Positions 7,804 to 16,329 of a stretch of DNA of 64,000 bases are shown here, in pieces (position 1 is the stretch's first letter; the number at the start of each line of letters is the position of its first letter). A program made the position numbers and the translations under genes. Origin of the DNA: Capilliphycus robustus. GTDB taxonomy: Bacteria; Cyanobacteriota; Cyanobacteriia; Cyanobacteriales; Microcoleaceae. The stretch is taken from the NCBI RefSeq assembly GCF_034932365.1, contig NZ_JAYGHR010000064.1:95195-159194 (forward strand). The letters run 5' to 3'. The notes under the pieces are model-generated. The model had not been told where the DNA came from. It saw only the letters and a program-made list of their open reading frames with translations, and searched no databases.

Positions 7804-9669
7804 TTATTCCGTCGCAATGCTGAGTTTGACTTCTCCCTGCAACCGTACAAATTGCTGTTGCTGTGGATCATAAACCCAAGCCGAAATCTTCGTTTCCCCT
7901 ATGGGTAAGGACTCGGCGGAAAACATCACCTCCCAACGGGCTAAACCGTAGCGCTGAGAGTTGAGAAATTCGGCGATATCGGGACTTTCTCCTATGATAT
8001 CAGCATTTGCAAAGAATGAATTTTGTTCACCGAAAGATAAAAAAACTAAACGGGGTTGTTGGGTTTTATCGGGTAAAATTGCCCATCCTCCTATACGAAG
8101 GATCTGATTAACTTTAAGCTTTAATGGTGTTGAAGGTTGATCAATATAGCCGTGAACTTGATTCGGTTGAGAAATAAACGGGATATTTTCAGCAAAGCTT
8201 CTCATCTGGATTTTATCTAATGATTCTACCCCATCTCGAATCCACCAGGTTGATTTACTCATCGGAAGTAAACATCTATCAGGTGAGATTTTAAAAAAGT
8301 CCGAATCTTCTAGATAATAAAAGAGGTTTAAACAGGTTTGACTACTTTGTTTGTTGGGAAGTTCTAATTTTGCCTGAGTCATAGCGGTTTGAGAACTAAC
8401 TGCAATTAAACTCAATAGAATTCCCCCCAAAAAGCTATAGATTAAAATTCTATTTTCTCTGTTGAAATTCCCGATTTTTTTAGAATGAGTTATTAACAGT
8501 CTACACAGTTGAACAAGAGAAACAATTAATAATAAAGTATGCGTTGTATATCGAGTGGCTGTCAAGGGATAATTTCCCCCAAATTCCACTCGTCCCCAAG
8601 TCATCAACAGAGAAGTCAAGAGAGAAAATAAACCAATAGATAACCAAGGCGCAAATTGATTATAGGAATTTTTGGTGATAGGAAGTGTGATTAATGATTC
8701 CTCGATTTTATGACTCCCCTCGCCTAACCCCCCTTTTAAAGGGGGGCAGGGGGGATAGAGAGGAGTTGGGGGGCAGGTTAAGTTTAAGGAATAGGTTTTC
8801 AAACAATAGATCAATATGCCGATAAATAGAACAAAAATTATCGCTCCAATAAGAGTCGATAAAATTGGGATTTTTACAATAGGTGCGGCTAATAAATTTA
8901 GAAAAAACTGAATTGCTGTTAATAGATATTCAGTGAATGATAGGTTGATAATTCGGGGTTCTTGTTGATAACCTATGGCATAAATTCCACCAGATAAAAT
9001 AAATCCTGTTAGCCAAATTAACAATTGCTTCTTTTTAGAGATTTGGGGTTCATCCTGTGATAATATTAGGGGAATAACGGCTAGCCAAGTGATTAAACCT
9101 TGAACCGAAGAAAAGCTAGCAACAAAGCAAAAAATAGCCGCTAAAATCAGTTTATTTTTAGAGTTTAAACATTTTAATGATAAAACGAGACAAGCCAGAA
9201 TCAAACAAAAGTTAATCAAAAAAATAGGAAGTTGAAACCCCCAAAGCCATTCTTGATTTAAACTAAAAATTAAACAGCCGGTTAAAAGATTAGCTACATG
9301 AAATAAGTTGCGATCTTTGGGGGATGAAGTAATAGAAGCGAGAATATAAATAGCAATAAATGTGAGAACCGCTAACCCCAGACTGAAAAACATTTCGAGT
9401 TTAATATTCCAATCTGACAGGAAAGCTAAAGCGATAAAAATCAGGCGAGGAAAGAGAATTCGATGATTATTATGGAGTTCAAATAAATCCCTAAAATAAA
9501 GTTGGTTTGTCGCGACTTTTTCAAACAGTTTCGGTAAAACCCATTGATCATAGACAGGAATATTAACCCCAAACTGTGTAATATATCCAATAACAATAAC
9601 AAAGGGTATAAAATAGAAAGCGAGAAGAATAAAATCAGTTTTAGAAAGTCTGAAAGATTGTTTTAACAT
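7804..9669 (-). CDS. Polytopic membrane protein with C-terminal GWA-type beta domain
   Basis: A 621-aa protein with roughly ten or more hydrophobic helices over residues 10-425 (for example FILLAFYFIPFVIVIGYIT near the N-terminus). It ends in a soluble region of about 190 residues. The C-terminal part (about 500-621, with RIGGWAILPD and RYGLARWEV) resembles the GWA-type beta domain in three other proteins of this locus. I do not recognise a named family; a GT-C-like or polymer-handling role is only an inference. Residues around 300-325 (PPCPPLKGGLGEG) are encoded by a dispersed palindromic repeat inserted in frame (8717-8776). The gene lies between rfbC and the type I secretion genes. Confidence 0.75.
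   Translation of the reverse strand: MLKQSFRLSKTDFILLAFYFIPFVIVIGYITQFGVNIPVYDQWVLPKLFEKVATNQLYFRDLFELHNNHRILFPRLIFIALAFLSDWNIKLEMFFSLGLAVLTFIAIYILASITSSPKDRNLFHVANLLTGCLIFSLNQEWLWGFQLPIFLINFCLILACLVLSLKCLNSKNKLILAAIFCFVASFSSVQGLITWLAVIPLILSQDEPQISKKKQLLIWLTGFILSGGIYAIGYQQEPRIINLSFTEYLLTAIQFFLNLLAAPIVKIPILSTLIGAIIFVLFIGILIYCLKTYSLNLTCPPTPLYPPCPPLKGGLGEGSHKIEESLITLPITKNSYNQFAPWLSIGLFSLLTSLLMTWGRVEFGGNYPLTATRYTTHTLLLIVSLVQLCRLLITHSKKIGNFNRENRILIYSFLGGILLSLIAVSSQTAMTQAKLELPNKQSSQTCLNLFYYLEDSDFFKISPDRCLLPMSKSTWWIRDGVESLDKIQMRSFAENIPFISQPNQVHGYIDQPSTPLKLKVNQILRIGGWAILPDKTQQPRLVFLSFGEQNSFFANADIIGESPDIAEFLNSQRYGLARWEVMFSAESLPIGETKISAWVYDPQQQQFVRLQGEVKLSIATE
8717..8776. repeat. C/G-rich palindromic dispersed repeat, inserted in frame
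   Basis: The core CCCCCCTTTTAAAGGGGGG is a near-perfect palindrome, followed by CAGGGGGGAT. A related copy lies at 43511-43566 inside the tnpB remnant. Here it falls inside the 621-aa membrane protein, in the loop between two membrane segments, and is translated without breaking the frame. Confidence 0.75.
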
Positions 9670-9710
9670 CCATAGTTTTAGTCAGGTTTCAGGTGTCAGT
9701 AAACCGTTTT

Positions 9711-9848
9711 GTAGGGGCGGGTTCCGCATTGATGTCTGTCAGTCACTGATCACCTAGATAAACCCGCCTTCTCACTCTTTACTGCAAGTAAGGGCGGGTT
9801 TATCAAAGTTTTCGGTAAGAGATAAATCTTTGTCGAACCCGCCCCTAC
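9711..9848. repeat. Two tandem copies of the AGGGGCGGGTT foldback repeat
   Basis: Each unit of about 60 bp begins with AGGGGCGGGTT or AGGGCGGGTTTAT and ends with the complement AACCCGCCCCTAC. The first runs 9711-9772, the second 9787-9848. Related single copies lie at 38031-38090 and 41370-41430. The pair sits just downstream of the HlyD gene, so transcripts of that unit would end in a long hairpin. Confidence 0.8.
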
Positions 9849-9867
9849 ACTGTTAACTATTTACGAA

Positions 9868-11823
9868 TTATCTCACATCCGTAACACTATTAAACTGTCC
9901 AGTGAGTCGGCTAAACAGCATTTGTAAAACCGTCCGTTTACCAATATTAACCTTGGAGTTTACGGCCATACCTGCTTGTAAAGCGACTTGAATATCTTCC
10001 TCTTTATTTAAAACAAAGTGTTCACGCTCTAACTTAACCTTAGCTTTAAACGAAAAATATTGACGCAGTTCATCGGGTGGAATCGCTTCTTGGCTAATCC
10101 ATTTTAACTCACCCGGAACGGTACCAAATTCCCCAGCCGGAAACGCATCAATATTCAGTTCAACCGGAAGACAATCGCGATCATTCAAACCTATTTCTTG
10201 ACGTGCTTCTTCAGACTCAGGACAGATACAGTCTTTCTCCGGTGTACATTCAATCACTTCTCCAGCGATTTCCTGATTATTGTAAGGAACCAGCTTTTCT
10301 CGCTTGTTTCGCAGCGCATTCAACACCAGAGCAACATCCGTATTTTGAACATAAACAACGGCTTCCAAACCCCCATCATCATCTAAAATTTGCAGTAATT
10401 TTTCGGTTTGTTGCGCTTCATAATAGGCTTCTTCGCAGCGTTTCGGTTGAGGATCTCCGGGCTGGAGAATAGAAGAAACAATATACTGACAAATCTCATC
10501 TTGATTGAGATCTAACTCCGAGTCATCTTTCGTCGAAGGTGCCAATTCATAAATAATCCCTGCGGCGGGCGCTCGGAGAATTTGAGTATCTCGCTGTTGT
10601 CCTGCTTTTTCAACTTGAGCATTAATTTCCGACAACCGCTTTTGGTTTTCTAGTTTATATCGACCGAGTTGAGCATCTGTGCTGGCGATCGCTTTTTTGT
10701 TTTCTTCAATACGAGTATAAAGTTCTCTGGCCCAAGCATCTCTTGTATTTTGCAATTGTTCTGCGGTTCGGGACATGGCAACCTGAAGGCGTTCCTGTTC
10801 TCCGATTTGATTTTGAATTTCAGCTTCAACCCGTGAAATTTCACCTTGACGAGCATTAACTTCTCCTCTGCGGGTATTAATTTCCCCTTGGCGCTGGTTA
10901 ATTTCTCCGAGACGGGCTTCGATTTGATCTTGTTGTCGGAGGACTTCAGTTTCCCCTCTGAGAACTTCTTGCTGTTGACGATCTTTTTGGAGTTCTGCGA
11001 TCGCACCTTCAGCAACTAACGGATCAAGTCTACCGAGAATCCGTTCATTAGAACCTAAAACTTCTTTTGATTTTTCCAGTTGTCCTTTAGCAAGTTCGAG
11101 CTGTTCTCGGGAAGAATTTAATTGTTCTTGAGAGTAAGTCAATTGATTTTCCGCAGAAGCCAACTGATCTTGTGCGAACCTCAACTGTTGACGAGCGGCT
11201 GATTCTGAATCTTCAGCTTGATTGAGTTGTTTTTGTAACTCTTGAATTTGCAGTTGCACGGTATTAATCCGAGACAAATATTCAGCCCGGTAGTTCGACA
11301 CCAAACCCGCGAGGGCTGGATTGTAATTGCCGATTCCGCCTTGACCATTATAAAGTTCATCAAGCAGCGATTGCAGGGCTTGATTTTCCCCGATGCGAGC
11401 TTCTCGTTCTTTAATTAAAGTTTGTAATTCCGGCGAAGATTGTCCGTTGGCTTGACCTCCGACAACGCCTTGATAAAATTGATTTTCTTGCTCTAGGGTT
11501 TTTCTAACTTCTTCTAAAGACTTGAGATCAGCACTGGGATTTGTCGGACTAAAGGTGAGGAGGGGTTGATTTTTGACCACGCGATCGCCATTTTCCACGT
11601 GTAATCTCACGACTGCGCCTGTAGTTGGGGCTTGAATTTCCCGCGCCCCATCCGAAAATTCTAATTGTCCGACAGCCGGAACCGTTTGTTCAATTCGGGC
11701 GAAATAAGCCCAAACGATCGCAGAAGTGGAAACCAGCATGATCATCCACAAAAAGATATGAGACCAAAAAGCTGGTTTTTCTAAAATGACGGGTTGATCG
11801 GAAAGTGATATAGAAGACTTCAT
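9868..11823 (-). CDS. HlyD-family membrane fusion protein (type I secretion adaptor)
   Basis: The periplasmic adaptor linking the ABC exporter encoded upstream to an outer-membrane channel of the TolC type. One N-terminal membrane helix (about residues 24-45, FLWMIMLVSTSAIVWAYF) is followed by the first lipoyl half (IQAPTTGAVVRLHVENGDRV). Next comes a long alpha-helical hairpin (about 165-415, rich in QLN/EIN heptads), the second lipoyl half and beta-barrel. At 651 aa it is longer than usual HlyD (about 480), partly from a Cys-containing insert near residues 430-540 (CTPEKDCICPE) that I cannot assign. The open frame has an upstream TTG start; I prefer the ATG at 11821-11823. No TolC gene is in the window. 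Confidence 0.9.
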   Translation of the reverse strand: MKSSISLSDQPVILEKPAFWSHIFLWMIMLVSTSAIVWAYFARIEQTVPAVGQLEFSDGAREIQAPTTGAVVRLHVENGDRVVKNQPLLTFSPTNPSADLKSLEEVRKTLEQENQFYQGVVGGQANGQSSPELQTLIKEREARIGENQALQSLLDELYNGQGGIGNYNPALAGLVSNYRAEYLSRINTVQLQIQELQKQLNQAEDSESAARQQLRFAQDQLASAENQLTYSQEQLNSSREQLELAKGQLEKSKEVLGSNERILGRLDPLVAEGAIAELQKDRQQQEVLRGETEVLRQQDQIEARLGEINQRQGEINTRRGEVNARQGEISRVEAEIQNQIGEQERLQVAMSRTAEQLQNTRDAWARELYTRIEENKKAIASTDAQLGRYKLENQKRLSEINAQVEKAGQQRDTQILRAPAAGIIYELAPSTKDDSELDLNQDEICQYIVSSILQPGDPQPKRCEEAYYEAQQTEKLLQILDDDGGLEAVVYVQNTDVALVLNALRNKREKLVPYNNQEIAGEVIECTPEKDCICPESEEARQEIGLNDRDCLPVELNIDAFPAGEFGTVPGELKWISQEAIPPDELRQYFSFKAKVKLEREHFVLNKEEDIQVALQAGMAVNSKVNIGKRTVLQMLFSRLTGQFNSVTDVR

Positions 11824-12088
11824 TGTTATCTCGCTTTTTATATGGTTCGTGGTTTGCTTTTGATTCAATTGATGATCAACTTCAAAACGGATACTAAGCC
11901 TCTGAACGGATTAACTTGACTGTTGGAATCACCAATCTCTGAGTTCTAACATCGAGTGAATCCGTTTTTTCTTGTAAGTATCTGTTTCACTTTACCCCTC
12001 ACCGCTAACACTCCTACCCCAAGTTTTTATGGGTTCGGGGGAGATCGATCTAAAATCATTAATCCAGCTTTTCTCATTGAATACCCGA

Positions 12089-15088
12089 CTATTGTTGTGA
12101 TTCCTGTTGTTGGAATAGACAGTAGTAACGCCCTTTGAGTGCCATCAGTTCATCATGGCTACCCTGCTCTACAACGGAGCCTTGATCCATCATAATGATG
12201 CAATCGGCATTTCTGACGGTAGGCAAACGGTGAGTAATAAAAAAGACCGTTCGACCTTCAAAGGCTTCTTCTAAATTTTCGGAAACCAGGCGCTCAGACT
12301 GATAATCCAAGGCGCTGGTGGCTTCATCGAGAATCAGCAAGTGGGGATTTTGTAAGACGGTACGAGCGATCGCAATTCGTTGTCGTTGTCCACCGGACAG
12401 AGAGCCACCGCGTTCTCCTACGATAGTATTGTACCCATTGGGCAAGCCCATGATAAAATCGTGAGCCGCAGCAATTTTAGCAGCCCGAATAATTTCATCA
12501 CTCCCCGCATCGGGGTTACTCAGGGCAATATTGTCTTGAACCGTACCATTAAACAGCAGGGTATCTTGTAGAACTACTCCAATTTGACGACGCAGCGAAT
12601 ACATCTCGACTTTGGTAATATCATAGCCGTCGATTTTAATCCGGCCAGACAGAGGCGGATAGAGGCGTTGTAGGAGTTTCATCAGGGTACTTTTACCCGA
12701 ACCACTCAAGCCAACAATTCCCACAAATGATCCGGCTGCAAACTCTAAATTCACATTAGCCACTTGCAAAGGCCCACTTTCACCGAAGCGGAAGGACACT
12801 TCCTCAAAAGTCACAGCCCCATAAACTTCAGGCATGGGAATATTATTGCGATCGTCCGCATCAACTTCTGGAGGAGAGTCGAACACATCCCGCAAACGTT
12901 CAACGGACATTCCCACCTCTTGGAAACTTTGCCAAACGCTCACAAACCGCAACAGCGATCCGGTGACGTTTCCGGCGATAATTCGGAAAGCAATTAAAGC
13001 CCCGATCGTCAGTTTGTTGTCAATTACCAAATAAGCGCCCACCCACAACAGAGCTAGTCCAGAGAGTTTGTTGAGGAAGCCACTAATCGAACTCGAAGCG
13101 GTTTGAGTCAAGATGGTGTTGAAAGAAGCGCTCATAAACCGAGCATAGCGTCCTTGCCATTCCCAACGAGATTTCAGTTCAATATTTTGAGCTTTAACCG
13201 TTTGAATGCCATTTAGCACTTCTACGAGGTAGGATTGAGAGTCGGCGTAACGTTCGGCTTTTTTCCTGAGTAATCGCTGAATAATCGGAGAGTTAATAAT
13301 AATAATCCCCGCAAACAGAGGCAAGGGAGCCAAAGCCACAACCGCCATCGGGATGCTCAGATAGAACATCATCGCCACGTAAACGACGGAAAACACCGCA
13401 TCTAAAACCACCGTCAGAGCGGTTCCAGTTAGGAAACTGCGGATGTTCGCTAATTCTCCTATCCGACCGACCAAATCTCCAACCCGACGATTATCAAAAT
13501 AGTTGAGGGGAAGCCGTAGTAAGTGATCAATCACCTCCGCCGAGAGTTTGACATCCAGGCGGTTTGTCGTATCGACAAATAAATACGTTCGTAGGGCGGA
13601 AAGCAAAGCTTCAAATAAAGCCACCCCCAACATCAAAACCCCCAAAATATTCAGGGCGTCAATATTTCGCTGTCCCAAGACCTTATCAATAATGATCATG
13701 GTCATCAGGGGGTTAACCAGCCCGAACAACTGCACAAAAAACGATGACAGCAGCACTTCCAGAAATACCGTGCGATGCTCCATCAACGCCGGCCAGAACC
13801 ACCAGAAGCTAAACTGTTCTTTTTGTTCAGTTTTGGGGGCTTGCAGCAGTAACACTTGTCCGTCTTCGCCCCAAGTCTCGGCAAATTGCGCCGGACGCAT
13901 CCGTTTGAGACCCCGTTCCGGTGTAGCGATGGTTAGTTCTCGCTCAGTGATGTTGTAGAGGATGGCAAAGCTGTCTTTCCACGACACCAGAGCAGGCGCT
14001 CTGAGGCGACTAATGGCTTTGGCTGGCACTTGAGCTAACTGGGCATTGAGGCCCATCATTTGAGCAACAGCACCACAGGCTTGTAGGCTAATAGAACCAA
14101 CGGTGGTGAATTGATTTTCCAGAACCCGGCGCACGAGGTCTTTCCGAAAGTTGACCTTGTAATACTTGCTCAACATATTAAAGCAAGCCAAGGGGGCGTC
14201 AATTTGTCCTGAACCCCGTACAATTGGGAAACGTTGAGAAGCTTGAGCCAGTTCGAGTTCGGGATCGGGGGGAGTCAGGGGAGCAACAGGAACTTCCGAC
14301 AAGTCCAGGGGTTTGTGAATTGTTGCGGTTTCCCCATTGGGTGCGGAGTTGGCTTCTTCGGGTTGAGAACTGAGGGTTGGACGAACTCCAATTAACCGCA
14401 CTCCACCGGAGGCTCCTTCTATTTTCAGGGAGCCTTGCAGTCCCTCTAAAATCAGTCGATTTCCGGTGGTTAATTCACCCACAGACCCCTTACTAATCAG
14501 CCAAACCCGATCCGGGTCAAGCATCGAGGCTAAGTCCTGTACTCGCTTTTGACCGTTGAGCAGGTTAACAACAACGGCATCGGGCCAGACATCCAGACTC
14601 AATTCCTTGAGGTTTCCGCCTAAATTGGCTCGTCGTTGGACTTCCTGGCTTAATAGCTCAAACACTTCACTAATGCTGGCATGATCGCGGAAGGCTTCCC
14701 CAAAGTTGGGTTCTCGACTGATTAATTGCAGAAACTCTTCAGCAGGCAGGGTAATACAAATCATATCTGTCGAGGCGATCGCCGTTTCGCAAGGAATACT
14801 GCGAATTAAACCCGGCCAGCCGATGATTTCTCCTGCCCCCAACAGTCGCAAACTCATGTGGCGTTGCGTTCTCAGGTCATAACCCAATAACCGGGCTTGT
14901 CCCTGATAAATGATCGACACTTGGGTGGGCATTTTTTCCCGTTCAAAGATGGGTTGACCTGTGCGATAACCCAACAGTTGACATTTGGGCAGAATGGCTT
15001 TAAGAGCGGCTTCTGACAACCGATCAAAAGGGCTGGTTTCTGCTAAAAAGGCTTGAATCTGAGTCTGAGATACGGTAGTTGTGGTCAT
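12089..15088 (-). CDS. Type I secretion ABC exporter: cNMP-binding + degenerate C39 + ABC
   Basis: A 999-aa inner-membrane exporter. Residues about 17-135 are a cyclic-nucleotide-binding-like domain (YRTGQPIFEREKMPTQVSI). Residues about 295-420 are a C39-peptidase-like domain in which the catalytic Cys is replaced by Ala (IDAPLACFNML instead of the usual DCGxAC) and the His region reads SWKDSFAIL. It is therefore probably a docking 'C39-like' domain as in HlyB, not a leader peptidase. A six-helix ABC domain (about 430-710) and an ATPase follow, with Walker A GLSGSGKST, signature LSGGQRQR, Walker B LLILDEATSALD and H-loop ITHRL. Its ATG overlaps the stop of the PPIase gene; hlyD follows after 265 bp. 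The RTX protein at 23149-25275 is a likely substrate. Confidence 0.94.
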   Translation of the reverse strand: MTTTTVSQTQIQAFLAETSPFDRLSEAALKAILPKCQLLGYRTGQPIFEREKMPTQVSIIYQGQARLLGYDLRTQRHMSLRLLGAGEIIGWPGLIRSIPCETAIASTDMICITLPAEEFLQLISREPNFGEAFRDHASISEVFELLSQEVQRRANLGGNLKELSLDVWPDAVVVNLLNGQKRVQDLASMLDPDRVWLISKGSVGELTTGNRLILEGLQGSLKIEGASGGVRLIGVRPTLSSQPEEANSAPNGETATIHKPLDLSEVPVAPLTPPDPELELAQASQRFPIVRGSGQIDAPLACFNMLSKYYKVNFRKDLVRRVLENQFTTVGSISLQACGAVAQMMGLNAQLAQVPAKAISRLRAPALVSWKDSFAILYNITERELTIATPERGLKRMRPAQFAETWGEDGQVLLLQAPKTEQKEQFSFWWFWPALMEHRTVFLEVLLSSFFVQLFGLVNPLMTMIIIDKVLGQRNIDALNILGVLMLGVALFEALLSALRTYLFVDTTNRLDVKLSAEVIDHLLRLPLNYFDNRRVGDLVGRIGELANIRSFLTGTALTVVLDAVFSVVYVAMMFYLSIPMAVVALAPLPLFAGIIIINSPIIQRLLRKKAERYADSQSYLVEVLNGIQTVKAQNIELKSRWEWQGRYARFMSASFNTILTQTASSSISGFLNKLSGLALLWVGAYLVIDNKLTIGALIAFRIIAGNVTGSLLRFVSVWQSFQEVGMSVERLRDVFDSPPEVDADDRNNIPMPEVYGAVTFEEVSFRFGESGPLQVANVNLEFAAGSFVGIVGLSGSGKSTLMKLLQRLYPPLSGRIKIDGYDITKVEMYSLRRQIGVVLQDTLLFNGTVQDNIALSNPDAGSDEIIRAAKIAAAHDFIMGLPNGYNTIVGERGGSLSGGQRQRIAIARTVLQNPHLLILDEATSALDYQSERLVSENLEEAFEGRTVFFITHRLPTVRNADCIIMMDQGSVVEQGSHDELMALKGRYYCLFQQQESQQ

Positions 15089-15837
15089 AATACAGAAGAC
15101 ACTGAGGTTTGAAGGGGTTCAAGCGAACCGACTGCCGTCAGTTGTTCGCGCATCCAGGTTTCAAACAGTTCATCAATTAGACGGCGACGCATAGACTCGT
15201 CTAATTGTGCCGGGATAAACTTTTCTAGGCGGATAATCACCATCCATTCTGCTAGAGGACGGGGCGCCCACAGTTGTCCCGGTTGACTGACCGATAGCAG
15301 TTTACTAATGGCCGGGTGCGGCTGAGACAATGGCACTGGCCCTAACAATCCTCCGGTGCGTGACTCTGGCCCTTCGGAGTATTCACGAGCGGCTTCTGCA
15401 AGGGATTGTTCTCCTTCTAGAATACGGAAGTACAGTTCGTGAGCGAGTCCTGAGTTTTTCGTCCGAATGAGCGAGTAAACCACATGATCGAGGCTGCTTT
15501 TTCGGCTAATAAAATAGTTGTCTACCTTGTGACTCCAAGTATTCTGCTTAAATTTTTCCAGTTTAACAGGACGTTCAGCGATCGCTTGTAGATCTTGTGT
15601 GGTGAGGTTTTGGCTTTTCAGCCATGCTTGTTGGGCTTCGGCTGAGGTGAGTTGATGTTGAGCGGCAAATTTTTCTAATGCCGTTTTTTGTTCTTCTTCA
15701 CTACAGTCTATCCCCGCGATCGCGCCATCAATGATTACCTCTCTGAGAAATTGAGGCATAAGCTGATAACGCTTCAGCAGTAATGGTATTTCTTCGGCTT
15801 TGATAACGGTTTCTCCGACCTTATACACTCCTGTCAT
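15085..15837 (-). CDS. Parvulin-type peptidyl-prolyl isomerase of the secretion unit
   Basis: A 250-aa PpiC/SurA-like protein. The N-terminal half (about 1-115) is a helical SurA-like chaperone region. The parvulin-type core covers about 120-215 (LAHELYFRILEG, LAEAAREYSEG, GGLLGPVPLSQPHP). It has no signal peptide, so it should act on the cytoplasmic side, perhaps keeping the substrate export-competent. PPIase genes next to cNMP-C39-like exporters and HlyD are a common cyanobacterial arrangement. I chose the ATG at 15835-15837 over an upstream TTG because GGAGAG lies at a good distance before it. It overlaps the exporter start by four bases. Confidence 0.87.
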   Translation of the reverse strand: MTGVYKVGETVIKAEEIPLLLKRYQLMPQFLREVIIDGAIAGIDCSEEEQKTALEKFAAQHQLTSAEAQQAWLKSQNLTTQDLQAIAERPVKLEKFKQNTWSHKVDNYFISRKSSLDHVVYSLIRTKNSGLAHELYFRILEGEQSLAEAAREYSEGPESRTGGLLGPVPLSQPHPAISKLLSVSQPGQLWAPRPLAEWMVIIRLEKFIPAQLDESMRRRLIDELFETWMREQLTAVGSLEPLQTSVSSVL

Positions 15838-16329
15838 TGGACTCTCCAACGGACTTGCACTATGCCTTTCTAGCTGACTGTGGGACTGCCACTGCGACCC
15901 CTAATACCATAATCTTACTGTCCCGATAATAGCAGACACAACTAACCCTCAGCGAGGGATACACCCAGGTTATTGCTTTTCAGGAGAATTACCTAGCTTT
16001 ATTGCTTAAGACTATTAAATTAGGTTGCCTCTTGTCTTAGACTACCCTAGAGTGGGTCTACTACTCACAGAAATCTGAGTTATTCTCTAAAATTAACTAG
16101 ACAGGTTTGAGGCAGTGTTTTCAGGATGGGGGTTGAGTGCGTAGGAAATCTCAGAACTTTGTTGGGTGGCGTCCTTCTCATTTTAGTATGGGTTTCCAAA
16201 AAATACAAACTGATCAAGATTTTCTCTTTTTGTGTCTTAGTATCTTTGTGGTTTTTCTTCTTAATTTTTCCCGAGTCGGGCTGAAAATTGGGTTGAGGTT
16301 TAACGCTTAAATTCTAAGTTTTCGAGTCG
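15838..16329. other. 492-bp intergenic region upstream of the secretion unit
   Basis: It lies between the 3' end of the 1240-aa glycosyltransferase gene and the start of the PPIase gene, both on the minus strand, so it should hold the promoter of the PPIase-exporter-HlyD unit. I see no supported ORF, RNA gene or clear hairpin terminator. Confidence 0.5.
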
